DNA of 64,000 nucleotides, from assembly GCA_911728455.2 (NCBI GenBank), contig OU452233.1, positions 9,529,505-9,593,504 on the forward strand, read 5' to 3'. Each line of letters starts with the position of its first letter. Positions within the stretch are counted from its first letter, which is position 1. The translations under genes and the position numbers were made by a program. Positions 24,678-38,031 of this stretch are shown piece after piece. This DNA comes from Marthasterias glacialis. Its lineage: Eukaryota > Echinodermata > Asteroidea > Forcipulatida > Asteriidae. The notes beneath the pieces are model-generated. The model saw nothing but the letters and a program-made list of their open reading frames with translations, searched no databases and was not told where the DNA came from.

Positions 24678-25645
24678 ATGTCCAGTTCATACGGCCATGC
24701 TGTGTGTACATCAACAATAGCAAAGGCCGCTATGAGTGTGCTGGACCGAAGCCAGCTAAAAAAACGCCGAAAAAAGAAGTCGGCAGCGCCAAGACCAATA
24801 ACTCCAGAAATAATGGGGCTAGAGAGAAATTTCTCGTACCTGCAGTTAGCTGCCATAGTCCTGCATCCGAAAATCTGGTTTTCCCGGCCAGCCAGGGCCA
24901 TCTTCCGCCTTGAAATCACCAGGGAGCGGGGCTGCTCCGAATGCGCTTCAAACGCCTGTCTAATGGCACTTTTGTACACGAAGCTGCAACATGAAGAAAA
25001 TAAGACTTAGCAACGGCTTTATCTCCCAAAGTAATGGCGGGAAACTGACAAGTCTGACACGGTTGGAAAGCCCTGTTCATGGGCTTTCCGAAAATGCCGG
25101 TCTTGGGGCTGCCGGATAAATAGGAATGTTGCCAGGAACGTGGAGTGAGGACACCCCGAGGATGTCCAGTTCATACGGCCATGCTGTGTGTACATCAACA
25201 ATAGCAAAGGCCGCTATGAGTGTGCTGGACCGAAGCCAGCTAAAAAAACGCCGAAAAAAGAAGTCGGCAGCGCCAAGACCAATAACTCCAGAAATAATGG
25301 GGCTAGAGAGAAATTTCTCGTACCTGCAGTTAGCTGCCATAGTCCTGCATCCGAAAATCTGGTTTTCCCGGCCAGCCAGGGCCATCTTCCGCCTTGAAAT
25401 CACCAGGGAGCGGGGCTGCTCCGAATGCGCTTCAAACGCCTGTCTAATGGCACTTTTGTACACGAAGCTGCAACATGAAGAAAATAAGACTTAGCAACGG
25501 CTTTATCTCCCAAAGTAATGGCGGGAAACTGACAAGTCTGACACGGTTGGAAAGCCCTGTTCATGGGCTTTCCGAAAATGCCGGTCTTGGGGCTGCCGGA
25601 TAAATAGGAATGTTGCCAGGAACGTGGAGTGAGGACACCCCGAGG
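24678..25645. repeat. Tandem single-monomer duplication (484 bp)
   Basis: Monomers at 24678 and 25162 share TGTACATCAACAATAG and ATGAAGAAAATAAGAC, both private to this pair. The stretch GCCAGGAACGTGG, one base shorter than normal, occurs before 25162 and again before 25646, placing the duplication breakpoints inside that monomer register. Confidence 0.75.
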
Positions 25646-26126
25646 ATGTCCAGTTCATACGGCCATGCTGTGTGTACGTCAACAATAGCCAATATGTGTG
25701 TGCTGGACCGAAGCCAGCTAAAAAAAACCGCCGAAAAAAGAAGTCGTCAGCGCCAAGACCAATAACTCCAGAAATACTGGGGCTAGAGAGAAATTTTTTG
25801 TACCTGCAGTTAGCTGACATAGTCCTGCATCCGACAATCTGGTTTTCCCGGCCAGCCAGGGCCATCTTCCGCCTTGAAATCACCAGGGAGCGGGGCTGCT
25901 CCGAATGCGCTTCAAACGCCTGTCTTATGGCACTTTTGTACACGAAGCTGAAACATAGACAAAACAAGACTTAGCAACGGCTTTATCTCCCAAAGTATTG
26001 GCGGGAAACTGACAAATCGGACACGGTTGGAAAGCCCTGTTCATGGGCTTTCCGAAAATGCCGGTCTTGGGGCTGCCGGATAAATAGGAAGGATGCCAGG
26101 GACCGTGGAGTGAGGACACCCCGAGG
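25646..26126. repeat. 481-bp monomer with 6-bp deletion
   Basis: CAATAGCCAATATGTGTG near 25684-25700 lacks the GGCCGC present in other copies (CAATAGCCAAGGCCGCTATG). The monomer is otherwise normal and has the AAATTTTTTGTACC and GCTGACATAG variants. Confidence 0.85.
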
Positions 26127-26611
26127 ATGTCCAGTTCATACGGCCATGCTGTGTGTACGTCAACAATAGCAAAGGCCGCTATGAGTGTGCTGGACCGAAG
26201 CCAGCTAAAAAAACGCCGAAAAAAGAAGTCGTCAGCGCCAAGACCAATAACTCCAGAAATACTGGGGCTAGAGAGAAATTTCTTGTACGTACAGTTAGCT
26301 GCCATAGTCCTGCATTCGAAAATCTGGTTTTCCTGGCCAGCCAGGGCCATCTTTCGCCTTGAAATCACCAGGGAGCGGGGCTGCTCCGAATGCGCTTCAA
26401 ACGCCTGTCTTATGGCACTTTTGTACACGAAGCTGCAACATAGAGAAAACAAGACTTAGCAACGGCTTTATCTCCCAAAGTATTGGCGGGAAACTGACAA
26501 ATCTGACACGGTTGGAAAGCCCTGTTCATGGGCATTCCGAAAATGCCGGTCTTGGGGCTGCCGGATAAATAGGAAGGATGCCAGGGACCGTGGAGTGAGG
26601 ACACCCCGAGG

Positions 26612-27360
26612 ATGTCCAGTTCATACGGCCATGCTGTGTGTACGTCAACAATAGCCAAGGCCGCTATGTGTATGCTGGACCGAAGCCAGCTAAAAAAAAC
26701 GCCGAAAAAAGAAGTCGTCAGCGCCAAGACCAATAACTCCAGAAATACTGGGGCTAGAGAGAAATTTCTTGTACCTGCAGTTAGCTGCCATAGTCCTGCA
26801 TCCGAAAATCTGGTTTTCCCGGCCAGCCAGGGCCATCTTCCGCCTTGAAAACACCAGGGAGCGGGGCTGCTCCGAATGCGCTTCAAACGCCTGTCTAAGG
26901 GCACTTTTGTACACGAAGCTGCAACATAGACAAAACAAGACTTAGCAACGGCTTTATCTCCCAAAGTATTGGCGGGAAACTGACAAATCTGACACGGTTG
27001 GAAAGCCCTGTTCATGGGCTTTCCGAAAATGCCGGTCTTGGGGCTGCCGGATAAATAGGAAGGATGCCAGGGACCGTGGAGTGAGGACACCCCGAGGATG
27101 TCCAGTTCATACGGCCATGCTGTGTGTACGTCCACAATAGCAAAGGCCGCTATGAGTGTGCTGGACCGAAGCCAGTTTAAAAAACTTAGAAAAAAGAAGT
27201 CGTCAGCGCCAAGACCAATAACCCCAGAAATAATGGGACTAGAGAGAAATTTCTCTTAACGATAGCAAAGGCCGCTATGAGTGTGCTGGACCGAAGCCAG
27301 CTAAAAAAAACGCCGAAAAAAGAAGTCGGCAGCGCCAAGACCAATAACTCCAGAAATACT
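26612..27360. repeat. Deletion-unit module, copy 4 (two-part)
   Basis: The TGTATGCTGG monomer at 26612 (with CTAAGGG and ATAGACAAAAC) is followed by the AAACTTAG monomer at 27098 and a 126-bp unit at 27235-27360. The usual first part is replaced by a GTACGTACAG-type monomer at 26127. Private changes include GTCCACAATAG, CCAGTTTAAAAAAC and TCTCTTAACGATAGC at the deletion junction, so this copy has diverged for longer or was changed after transfer. Confidence 0.75.
27235..27360. repeat. 126-bp deletion monomer, junction variant
   Basis: Same deletion, but the join reads TTTCTCTTAACGATAGC. Two substitutions follow the break and shorten the perfect palindrome from 16 to 14 bp. Confidence 0.9.
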
Positions 27361-30229
27361 GGGGCTAGAGAGAAATTTCTCGTACCTGCAGTTAGCTGCC
27401 ATAGTCCTGCATCCGACAATCTGGTTTTCCCGGCCAGCCAGGGCCATCTTCCGCCTTGAAATCACCAGGGAGCGGGGCTGCTCCGAATGCGCTTCAAACG
27501 CCTGTCCAATGGCACTTTTGTACACGAAGCTGCAACATAGAGAAAACAAGACTTAGCAACGGCTTTATCTCCCAAAGTATTGGCGGGAAACTGACAAATC
27601 TGACACGGTTGGAAAGCCCTGTTCATGGGCTTTCCGAAAATGCCGGTCTTGGGGCTGCCGGATAAATAGGAAGGATGCCAGGGACCGTGGAGTGAGGACA
27701 CCCCGAGGATGTCCAGTTCATACGGCCATGCTGTGTGTACGTCAACAATAGCCAAGGCCGCTATGTGTATGCTGGACCGAAGCCAGCTAAAAAAACCGCC
27801 GAAAAAAGAAGTCGTCAGCGCCAAGACCAATAACTCCAGAAATACTGGGGCTAGAGAGAAATTTCTTGTACCTGCAGTTAGCTGCCATAGTCCTGCATCC
27901 GAAATTCTGGTTTTCCCGGCCAGCCAGGGCCATCTTCCGCCTTGAAATCACAAGGGAGCGGGGCTGCTCCGAATGCGCTTCAAACGCCTGTCTTATGGCA
28001 CTTTTGTACACGAAGCTGCAACATAGAGAAAACAAGACTTAGCAACGGCTTTATCTCCCAAAGTATTGGCGGGAAACTGACAAATCGGACACGGTTGGAA
28101 AGCCCTGTTCATGGGCTTTCCGAAAATGCCGGTCTTGGGGCTGCCGGATAAATAGGAAGGATGCCAGGGACCGTGGAGTGAGGACACCCCGAGGATGTCC
28201 AGTTCATACGGCCATGCTGTGTGTACGTCAACAATAGCCAAGGCCCATATGAGTGTGCTGGACCGAAGCCAGCTAAAAAAACCGCTGAAAAAAAGAAGTC
28301 GTCAGCGCCAAGACCAATAACTCCAGAAATACTGGGGCTAGAGAGAAATTTCTTGTACCTGCAGTTAGCTGCCATAGTCCTGCATCCGAAAATCTGGTTT
28401 TCCCGGCCAGCCAGGGCCATCTTCCGCCTTGAAATCACCAGGGAGCGGGGCTGCTCCGAATGCGCTTCAAACGCCTGTCTTATGGCACTTTTGTACACGA
28501 AGCTGCAACATAGAGAAAACAAGACTTAGCAACGGCTTTATCTCCCAAAGTATTGGCGGGATACTGACAAGTCTGACAGGGTTGGAAAGCCCTGTTCATA
28601 GGCTTTCCGAAAATGCCGGTCTTGGGGCTGCCGGATAAATAGGGAGGATGCCAGGGACCGTGGAGTGAGGACACCCCGAGGATGTCCAGTTCATACGGCC
28701 ATGCTGTGTGTACGTCAACAATAGCAAAGGCCGCTATGAGTGTGCTGGACCGAAGCCAGCTAAAAAAACGCCGAAAAAAGAAGTCGGCAGCGCCAAGACC
28801 AATAACTCCAGAAATACTGGGGCTAGAGAGAAATTTCTCGTACCTGCAGTTAGCTGCCATAGTCCTGCATCCGACAATCTGGTTTTCCCGGCCAGCCAGG
28901 GCCATCTTCCGCCTTGAAATCACCAGGGAGCGGGGCTGCTCCGAATGCGCTTCAAACGCCTGTCCAATGGCACTTTTGTACACGAAGCTGCAACAAAGAG
29001 AAAACAAGTTTTATCAACGGCTTTATCTCCCAAAGTATTGGCGGGAAACTGACAAATCTGACACGGTTGGAAAGCCCTGTTCATGGGCATTCCGAAAATG
29101 CCGGTCTTGGGGCTGCCGGATAAATAGGAAGGATGCCAGGGACCGTGGAGTGAGGACACCCCGAGGATGTCCAGTTCATACGGCCATGCTGTGTGTACGT
29201 CAACAATAGCCAAGGCCGCTATGTGTATGCTGGACCGAAGCCAGCTAAAAAAACCGGCGAAAAAAGAAGTCGTCAGCGCCAAGACCAATAACTCCAGAAA
29301 TACTTGGGCTAGAGAGAAATTTCTTGTACCTGCAGTTAGCTGCCATAGTCCTGCATCCGAAAATCTGGTTTTCCCGGCCAGCCAGGGCCATCTTCCGCCT
29401 TGAAATCACCAGGGAGCGGGGCTGCTCCGAATGCGCTTCAAACGCCTGTCTAATGGCACTTTTGTACACGAAGCTGCAACATGAAGAAAACAAGACTTAG
29501 CAACGGCTTTATCTCCCAAAGTAATGGCGGGAAACTGACAAGTCTGACACGGTTGGAAAGCCCTGTTCATGGGCTTTCCGAAAATGCCGGTCTTGGGGCT
29601 GCCGGATAAATAGGAATGTTGCCAGGGACCGTGGAGTGAGGACACCCCGAGGATGTCCAGTTCATACGGCCATGCTGTGTGTACGTCAACAATAGCCAAG
29701 GCCGCTATGAGTGTGCTGGACCGAAGCCAGCTAAAAAAACCGCCGAAAAAAGAAGTCGTCAGCGCCAAGACCAATAACTCCAGAAATACTGGGGCTAGAG
29801 AGAAATTTCTTGTACCTGCAGTTAGCTGACATAGTCCTGCATCCGAAAATCTGGTTTTCCCGGCCAGCCAGGGCCATCTTCCGCCTTGAAATCACCAGGG
29901 AGCGGGGCTGCTCCGAATGCGCTTCAAACGCCTGTCTTATTGCACTTTTGTACACGAAGCTGCAAAATAGAGAAAACAAGACTTAGCAACGGCTTTATCT
30001 CCCAAAGTATTGGCGGGAAACTGACAAATCTGACACGGTTGGAAAGCCCTGTTCATGGGCTTTCCGAAAATGCCGGTCTTGGGGCTGCCGGATAAATAGG
30101 AAGGATGCCAGGGACCGTGGAGTGAGGACACCCCGAGGATGTCCAGTTCATACGGCCATGCTGTGTGTACGTCAATAATAGCAAAGGCCGCTATGAGTGT
30201 GCTGGACCGAAGCCAGCTAAAAAAACGCC

Positions 30230-33200
30230 GAAAAAAGAAGTCGTCAGCGCCAAGACCAATAACTCCAGAAATACTGGGGCTAGAGAGAAATTTCTTGTAC
30301 GTACAGTTAGCTGCCATAGTCCTGCATTCGAAAATCTGGTTTTCCTGGCCAGCCAGGGCCATCTTCCGCCTTGAAATCACCAGGGAGCGGGGCTGCTCCG
30401 AATGCGCTTCAAACGCCTGTCTTATGGCACTTTTGTACACGAAGCTGCAACATCGAGAAAACAAGACTTAGCAACGGCTTTATCTCCCACAGTATTGGCG
30501 GGATACTGACAAATCTGACACGGTTGGAAAGCCCTGTTCATGGGCTTTCTGAAAATGCCGGTCTTGGGGCTGCCGGATAAATAGGAAGGATGCCAGGGAC
30601 CGTGGAGTGAGGACACCCCGAGGATGTCCAGTTCATACGGCCATGCTGTGTGTACGTCAACAATAGCAAAGGCCGCTATGAGTGTGCTGGACCGAAGCCA
30701 GCTAAAAAAACGCCAAAAAAAGATGTCGGCAGCGCCAAGACCAATAACTCCAGAAATAATGGGGCTAGAGAGAAATTTCTTGTACCTGCAGTTAGCTGCC
30801 ATAGTCCTGCATCCGATATTTCTGGTTTTCCCGGCCAGCCAGGGCCATCTTCCGCCTTGAAATCACCAGGGAGCGGGGCTGCTCCGAATGCGCTTCAAAC
30901 GCCTGTCTTATGGCACTTTTGTACACGAAGCTGCAACATAGAGAAAACAAGACTTAGCAACGGCTTTATCTCCCAAAGTATTGGCGGGAAACTGACAAAT
31001 CTGACACGGTTGGAAAGCCCTGTTCACGGGCTTTCCGAAAATGCCGGTCTTGGGGCTGCCGGATAAATAGGGAGGATGCCAGGGACCGTGGAGTGAGGAC
31101 ACCCCGAGGATGTCCAGTTCATTCGGCCATGCTGTGTGTACGTCAACAATAGCCAAGGCCGCTATGTGTGTGCTGGACCGAAGCCAGCTAAAAAAAACGC
31201 CGAAAAAAGAAGTCGTCAGCGCCAAGACCAATAACTCCAGAAATAATGGGGCTAGAGAGAAATTTCTCGTACCTGCAGTTAGCTGCCATAGTCCTGCATC
31301 CGAAAATCTGGTTTTCCCGGCCAGCCAGGGCCATCTTCCGCCTTGAAATCACCAGGGAGCGGGGCTGCTCCGAATGCGCTTCAAACGCCTGTCTTATTGC
31401 ATTTTTGTACACGAAGCTGAAACATAGAGAAAACAAGACTTAGCAACGGCTTTATCTCCCAAAGTATTGGCGGGAAACTGACAAATCTAACACGGTTGGA
31501 AAGCCCTATTCATGGGCTTTCCGAAAATGCCGGTCTTGGGGCTGCCGGATAAATAGGAAGGATGCCAGGGACCGTGGAGTGAGGACACCCCGAGGATGTC
31601 CAGTTCATACGGCCATGCTGTGTGTACGTCAATAATAGCAAAGGCCGCTATGAGTGTGCTGGACCGAAGCCAGCTAAAAAAACGCCGAAAAAAGAAGTCG
31701 TCAGCGCCAAGACCAATAACTCCAGAAATACTGGGGCTAGAGAGAAATTTCTTGTACGTACAGTTAGCTGCCATAGTCCTGCATTCGAAAATCTGGTTTT
31801 CCTGGCCAGCCAGGGCCATCTTCCGCCTTGAAATCACCAGGGAGCGGGGCTGCTCCGAATGCGCTTCAAACGCCTGTCCAATGGCACTTTTGTACACGAA
31901 GCTGCAACATAGAAAAAACAAGACTTAGCAACGGCTTTATCTCCCAAAGTATTGGCGGGAAACTGACAAATCGGACACGGTTGGAAAGCCCTGTTCATGG
32001 GCATTCCGAAAATGCCGGTCTTGGGGCTGCCGGATAAATAGGAAGGATGCCAGGGACCGTGGAGTGAGGACACCCCGAGGATGTCCAGTTCATACGGCCA
32101 TGCTGTGTGTACGTCAACAATAGCCAAGGCCGCTATGTGTATGCTGGACCGAAGCCAGCTAAAAAAACCGCCGAAAAAAGAAGTCGTCAGCGCCAAGACC
32201 AATAACTCCAGAAATACTGGGGCTAGAGAGAAATTTCTTGTACCTGCAGTTAGCTGCCATAGTCCTGCATCCGAAAATCTGGTTTTCCCGGCCAGCCAGG
32301 GCCATCTTCCGCCTTGAAATCACCAGGGAGCGGGGCTGCTCCGAATGCGCTTCAAACGCCTGTCTAAGGGCACTTTTGTACACGAAGCTGCAACATAGAC
32401 AAAACAAGACTTAGCAACGGCTTTATCTCCCAAAGTATTGGCGGGAAACTGACAAGTCTGACACGGTTGGAAAGCCCTGTTCAGGGGCTTTCCGAAAATG
32501 CCGGTCTTGGGGCTGCCGGATAAATAGGAAGGATGCCAGGGACCGTGGAGTGAGGACACCCCGAGGATGTCCAGTTCATACGGCCATGCTGTGTGTACGT
32601 CAACAATAGCAAAGGCCGCTATGAGTGTGCTGGACCGAAGCCAGCTTAAAAAACGCCGAAAAAAGAAGTCGTCAGCGCCAAGACCAATAACTCCAGAAAT
32701 ACTGGGGCTAGAGAGAAATTTCTTGTACGTACAGTTAGCTGCCATAGTCCTGCATTCGAAAATCTGGTTTTCCTGGCCAGCCAGGGCCATCTTCCGCCTT
32801 GAAATCACCAGGGAGCGGGGCTGCTCCGAATGCGCTTCAAACGCCTGTCTTATGGCACTTTTGTACACGAAGCTGCAACATCGAGAAAACAAGACTTAGC
32901 AACGGCTTTATCTCCCACAGTATTGGCGGGATACTGACAAATCTGACACGGTTGGAAAGCCCTGTTCATGGGCTTTCTGAAAATGCCGGTCTTGGGGCTG
33001 CCGGATAAATAGGAAGGATGCCAGGGACCGTGGAGTGAGGACACCCCGAGGATGTCCAGTTCATACGGCCATGCTGTGTGTACGTCAACAATAGCAAAGG
33101 CCGCTATGAGTGTGCTGGACCGAAGCCAGCTAAAAAAACGCCGAAAAAAGATGTCGGCAGCGCCAAGACCAATAACTCCAGAAATAATGGGGCTAGAGAG

Positions 33201-34280
33201 AAATTTCTTGTACCTGCAGTTAGCTGCCATAGTCCTGCATCCGATATTTCTGGTTTTCCCGGCCAGCCAGGGCCATCTTCCGCCTTGAAATCACCAGGGA
33301 GCGGGGCTGCTCCGAATGCGCTTCAAACGCCTGTCTTATGGCACTTTTGTACACGAAGCTGCAACATAGAGAAAACAAGACTTAGCAACGGCTTTATCTC
33401 CCAAAGTATTGGCGGGAAACTGACAAATCTGACACGGTTGGAAAGCCCTGTTCACGGGCTTTCCGAAAATGCCGGTCTTGGGGCTGCCGGATAAATAGGG
33501 AGGATGCCAGGGACCGTGGAGTGAGGACACCCCGAGGATGTCCAGTTCATACGGCCATGCTGTGTGTACGTCAACAATAGCCAAGGCCGCTATGTGTGTG
33601 CTGGACCGAAGCCAGCTAAAAAAAACGCCGAAAAAAGAAGTCGTCAGCGCCAAGACCAATAACTCCAGAAATAATGGGGCTAGAGAGAAATTTCTCGTAC
33701 CTGCAGTTAGCTGCCATAGTCCTGCATCCGAAAATCTGGTTTTCCCGGCCAGCCAGGGCCATCTTCCGCCTTGAAATCACCAGGGAGCGGGGCTGCTCCG
33801 AATGCGCTTCAAACGCCTGTCTTATTGCATTTTTGTACACGAAGCTGAAACATAGAGAAAACAAGACTTAGCAACGGCTTTATCTCCCAAAGTATTGGCG
33901 GGAAACTGACAAATCTGACACGGTTGGAAAGCCCTATTCATGGGCTTTCCGAAAATGCCGGTCTTGGGGCTGCCGGATAAATAGGAAGGATGCCAGGGAC
34001 CGTGGAGTGAGGACACCCCGAGGATGTCCAGTTCATACGGCCATGCTGTGTGTACGTCAATAATAGCAAAGGCCGCTATGAGTGTGCTGGACCGAAGCCA
34101 GCTAAAAAAACGCCGAAAAAAGAAGTCGTCAGCGCCAAGACCAATAACTCCAGAAATACTGGGGCTAGAGAGAAATTTCTTGTACGTACAGTTAGCTGCC
34201 ATAGTCCTGCATTCGAAAATCTGGTTTTCCTGGCCAGCCAGGGCCATCTTCCGCCTTGAAATCACCAGGGAGCGGGGCTG
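30230..34280. repeat. Tandem duplication of five monomers (offset 2428 bp)
   Basis: Sequence from about 30230 to 31850 reappears about 2428 bp downstream, from about 32660 to 34280. Shared private variants are ACATCGAGAAAAC, CTCCCACAGTATTGG, GGCTTTCTGAAAATG, AAAAGATGTCGGC, CCGATATTTCTGG, GTTCACGGGC, TTATTGCATTTTTG and CCCTATTCATGGG. The outermost monomers differ (30139 against 32567), which sets the approximate limits. Confidence 0.8.
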
Positions 34281-35470
34281 CTCCGAATGCGCTTCAAACG
34301 CCTGTCTTATGGCACTTTTGTACACGAAGCTGCAACATAGAGAAAACAAGACTTAGCAACGGCTTTATCTCCCAAAGTGTTGGCGGGAAACTGACAAATC
34401 TGACACGGTTGGAAAGCCCTGTTCATGGGCTTTCCGAAAATGCCGGTCTTGGGGCTGCCGGATAAATAGGAAGGATGCCAGGGACCGTGGAGTGAGGACA
34501 CCCCGAGGATGTCCAGTTCATACGGCCATGCTGTGTGTACGTCAACAATAGCAAAGGCCGCTATGAGTGTGCTGGACCGAAGCCAGCTAAAAAAACGCCG
34601 AAAAAAGAAGTCGGCAGCGCCAAGACCAATAACTCCAGAAATAATGGGGCTAGAGAGAAATTTCTTGTACCTGCAGTTAGCTGCCATAGTCCTGCATCCG
34701 ACAATCTGGTTTTCCCGGCCAGCCAGGGCCATCTTCCGCCTTGAAATCACCAGGGAGCGGGGCTGCTCCGAATGCGCTTCAAACGCCTGTCCAATGGCAC
34801 TTTTGTACACGAAGCTGCAACATAGAGAAAACAAGACTTAGCAACGGCTTTATCTCCCAAAGTATTGGCGGGAAACTGACAAATCGGACACGGTTGGAAA
34901 GCCCTGTTCATGGGCATTCCGAAAATGCCGGTCTTGGGGCTGCCGGATAAATAGGAAGGATGCCAGGGACCGTGGAGTGAGGACACCCCGAGGATGTCCA
35001 GTTCATACGGCCATGCTGTGTGTACGTCAACAATAGCCAAGGCCGCTATGTGTATGCTGGACCGAAGCCAGCTAAAAAAACCGCCGAAAAAAGAAGTCGT
35101 CAGCGCCAAGACCAATAACTCCAGAAATACTGGGGCTAGAGAGAAATTTCTTGTACCTGCAGTTAGCTGCCATAGTCCTGCATCCGAAAATCTGGTTTTC
35201 CCGGCCAGCCAGGGCCATCTTCCGCCTTGAAATCACCAGGGAGCGGGGCTGCTCCGAATGCGCTTCAAACGCCTGTCTAAGGGCACTTTTGTACACGAAG
35301 CTGCAACATAGACAAAACAAGACTTAGCAACGGCTTTATTTCCCAAAGTATTGGCGGGAAACTGACAAGTCTGACACGGTTGGAAAGCCCTGTTCAGGGG
35401 CTTTCCGAAAATGCCGGTCTTGGGGCTGCCGGATAAATAGGAAGGATGCCAGGGACCGTGGAGTGAGGAC
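31830..35470. repeat. Overlapping duplication at six-monomer offset (2913 bp)
   Basis: Directly after the 2428-bp match stops, sequence from about 31830 to 32560 instead matches 34745 to 35475, at an offset of 2913 bp. Shared variants are CTGTCCAATGG, AAATCGGACACGG, TGTATGCTGG with CCGCCG, CTAAGGG and GTTCAGGGGC. The change of offset by exactly one monomer shows that one copy gained or lost a single monomer (around 34509) after the duplication. Confidence 0.75.
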
Positions 35471-35741
35471 ACCCCGAGGATGTCCAGTTCATACGGCCAT
35501 GCTGTGTGTACGTCAACAATAGCAAAGGCCGCTATGAGTGTGCTGGACCGAAGCCAGCTTAAAAAACTTAGAAAAAAGAAGTCGTCAGCGCCAAGACCAA
35601 TAACTCCAGAAATAATGGGACTAGAGAGAAATTTCTCTCAACAATAGCAAAGGCCGCTATGAGTGTGCTGGACCGAAGCCAGCTAAAAAAACGCCGAAAA
35701 AAGAAGTCGGCAGCGCCAAGACCAATAACTCCAGAAATACT
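34509..35741. repeat. Deletion-unit module, copy 5
   Basis: All three parts are present: CCAATGG monomer at 34509, TGTATGCTGG/CTAAGGG monomer at 34994, and AAACTTAG monomer at 35480 leading into a short unit at 35617-35741. The short unit is 125 bp here because its A-tract is one base shorter. It has AATAACTCCAG before the junction, where copies 1 to 4 have AACCCCAG. The module sits at the end of a separate 2913-bp duplication. Confidence 0.75.
35617..35741. repeat. 125-bp deletion monomer
   Basis: Same deletion and 16-bp palindrome. It is one base shorter because the A-tract before CGCCG has seven rather than eight A. Confidence 0.9.
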
Positions 35742-38031
35742 GGGGCTAGAGAGAAATTTCTCGTACCTGCAGATAGCTGCCATAGTCCTGCATCCGAAAA
35801 TCTGGTTTTCCCGGCCAGCCAGGGCCATCTTCCGCCTTGAAATCACCAGGGAGCGGGGCTGCTCCGAATGCGCTTCAAACGCCTGTCCAATGGCACTTTT
35901 GTACACGAAGCTGCAACATAGAGAAAACAAGACTTAGCAACGGCTTTATCTCCCAAAGTATTGGCGGGAAACTGACAAATCTGACACGGTTGGAAAGCCC
36001 TGTTCATGGGCATTCCGAAAATGCCGGTCTTGGGGCTGCCGGATAAATAGGAAGGATGCCAGGGACCGTGGAGTGAGGACACCCCGAGGATGTCCAGTTC
36101 ATACGGCCATGCTGTGTGTACGTCAATAATAGCCAAGGCCGCTATGTGTATGCTGGACCGAAGCCAGCTAAAAAAACCGCCGAAAAAAGAAGTCGTCAGC
36201 GCCAAGACCAATAACTCCAGAAATACTGGGGCTAGAGAGAAATTTCTTGTACCTGCAGTTAGCTGACATAGTCCTGCATCCGAAAATCTGGTTTTCCCGG
36301 CCAGCCAGGGCCATCTTCCGCCTTGAAATCACCAGGGAGCGGGGCTGCTCCGAATGCGCTTCAAACGCCTGTCTTATTGCACTTTTGTACACGAAGCTGA
36401 AACATAGAGAAAACAAGACTTAGCAACGGCTTTATCTCCCAAAGTATTGGCGGGAAACTGACAAATCTGACACGGTTGGAAAGCCCTGTTCATGGGCTTT
36501 CTGAAAATGCCGGTCTTGGGGCTGCCGGATAAATAGGAAGGATGCCAGGGACCGTGGAGTGAGGACACCCCGAGGATGTCCAGTTCATACGGCCATGCTG
36601 TGTGTACGTCAACAATAGCAAAGGCCGCTATGAGTGTGCTGGACCGAAGCCAGCTAAAAAAACGCCGAAAAAAGAAGTCGGCAGCGCCAAGACCAATAAC
36701 TCCAGAAATACTGGGGCTAGAGAGAAATTTCTTGTACGTACAGTTAGCTGCCATAGTCCTGCATTCGAAAATCTGGTTTTCCTGGCCAGCCAGGGCCATC
36801 TTCCGCCTTGAAATCACCAGGGAGCGGGGCTGCTCCGAATGCGCTTCAAACGCCTGTCTTATGGCACTTTTGTACACGAAGCTGAAACATAGAGAAAACA
36901 AGACTTAGCAACGGCTTTATCTCCCAAAGTATTGGCGGGATACTGACAAATCTGACACGGTTGGAAAGCCCTGTTCATGGGCTTTCCGAAAATGCCGGTC
37001 TTGGGGCTGCCGGATAAATAGGAAGGATGCCAGGGACCGTGGAGTGAGGACACCCCGAGGATGTCCAGTTCATACGGCCATGCTGTGTGTACGTCAACAA
37101 TAGCAAAGGCCGCTATGAGTGTGCTGGACCGAAGCCAGCTAAAAAAACGCCGAAAAAAGAAGTTGGCAGCGCCAAGACCAATAACTCCAGAAATAATGGG
37201 GCTAGAGAGAAATTTCTTGTACCTGCAGTTAGCTGCCATAGTCCTGCATCCGACAATCTGGTTTTCCCGGCCAGCAAGGGCCATCTTCCGCCTTGAAATC
37301 ACCAGGGAGCGGGGCTGCTCCGAATGCGCTTCAAACGCCTGTCCAATGGCACTTTTGTACACGAAGCTGCAACATAGAGAAAACAAGACTTAGCAACGGC
37401 TTTATCTCCCAAAGTATTGGCGGGAAACTGACAAATCTGACACGGTTGGAAAGCCCTGTTCATGGGCATTCCGAAAATGCCGGTCTTGGGGCTGCCGGAT
37501 AAATAGGAAGGATGCCAGGGACGGTGGAGTGAGGACACCCCGAGGATGTCCAGTTCATACGGCCATGCTGTGTGTACGTCAACAATAGCCAAGGCCGCTA
37601 TGTGTATGCTGGACCGAAGCCAGCTAAAAAAACCGCCGAAAAAAGAAGTCGTCAGCGCCAAGACCAATAACTCCAGAAATACTGGGGCTAGAGAGAAATT
37701 TCTTGTACCTGCAGTTAGCTGCCATAGTCCTGCATCCGAAAATCTGGTTTTCCCGGCCAGCCAGGGCCATCTTCCGCCTTGAAATCACCAGGGAGCGGGG
37801 CTGCTCCGAATGCGCTTCAACCGCCTGTCTTATGGCACTTTTGTACACGAAGCTGCAACATAGAGAAAACAAGACTTAGCAACGGCTTTATCTCCCAAAG
37901 TATTGGCGGGAAACTGACAAATCTGACACGGTTGGAAAGCCCTGTTCATGGGCATTCCGAAAATGCCGGTCTTGGGGCTGCCAGATAAATAGGAAGGATG
38001 CCAGGGACCGTGGAATGAGGACACCCCGAGG

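Noticed and set aside
26410-27135. 241-codon minus-strand open frame
   Set aside because: It arises because one monomer here is 486 bp, a multiple of three, so the frame continues into the next copy. There is no sign of coding constraint.
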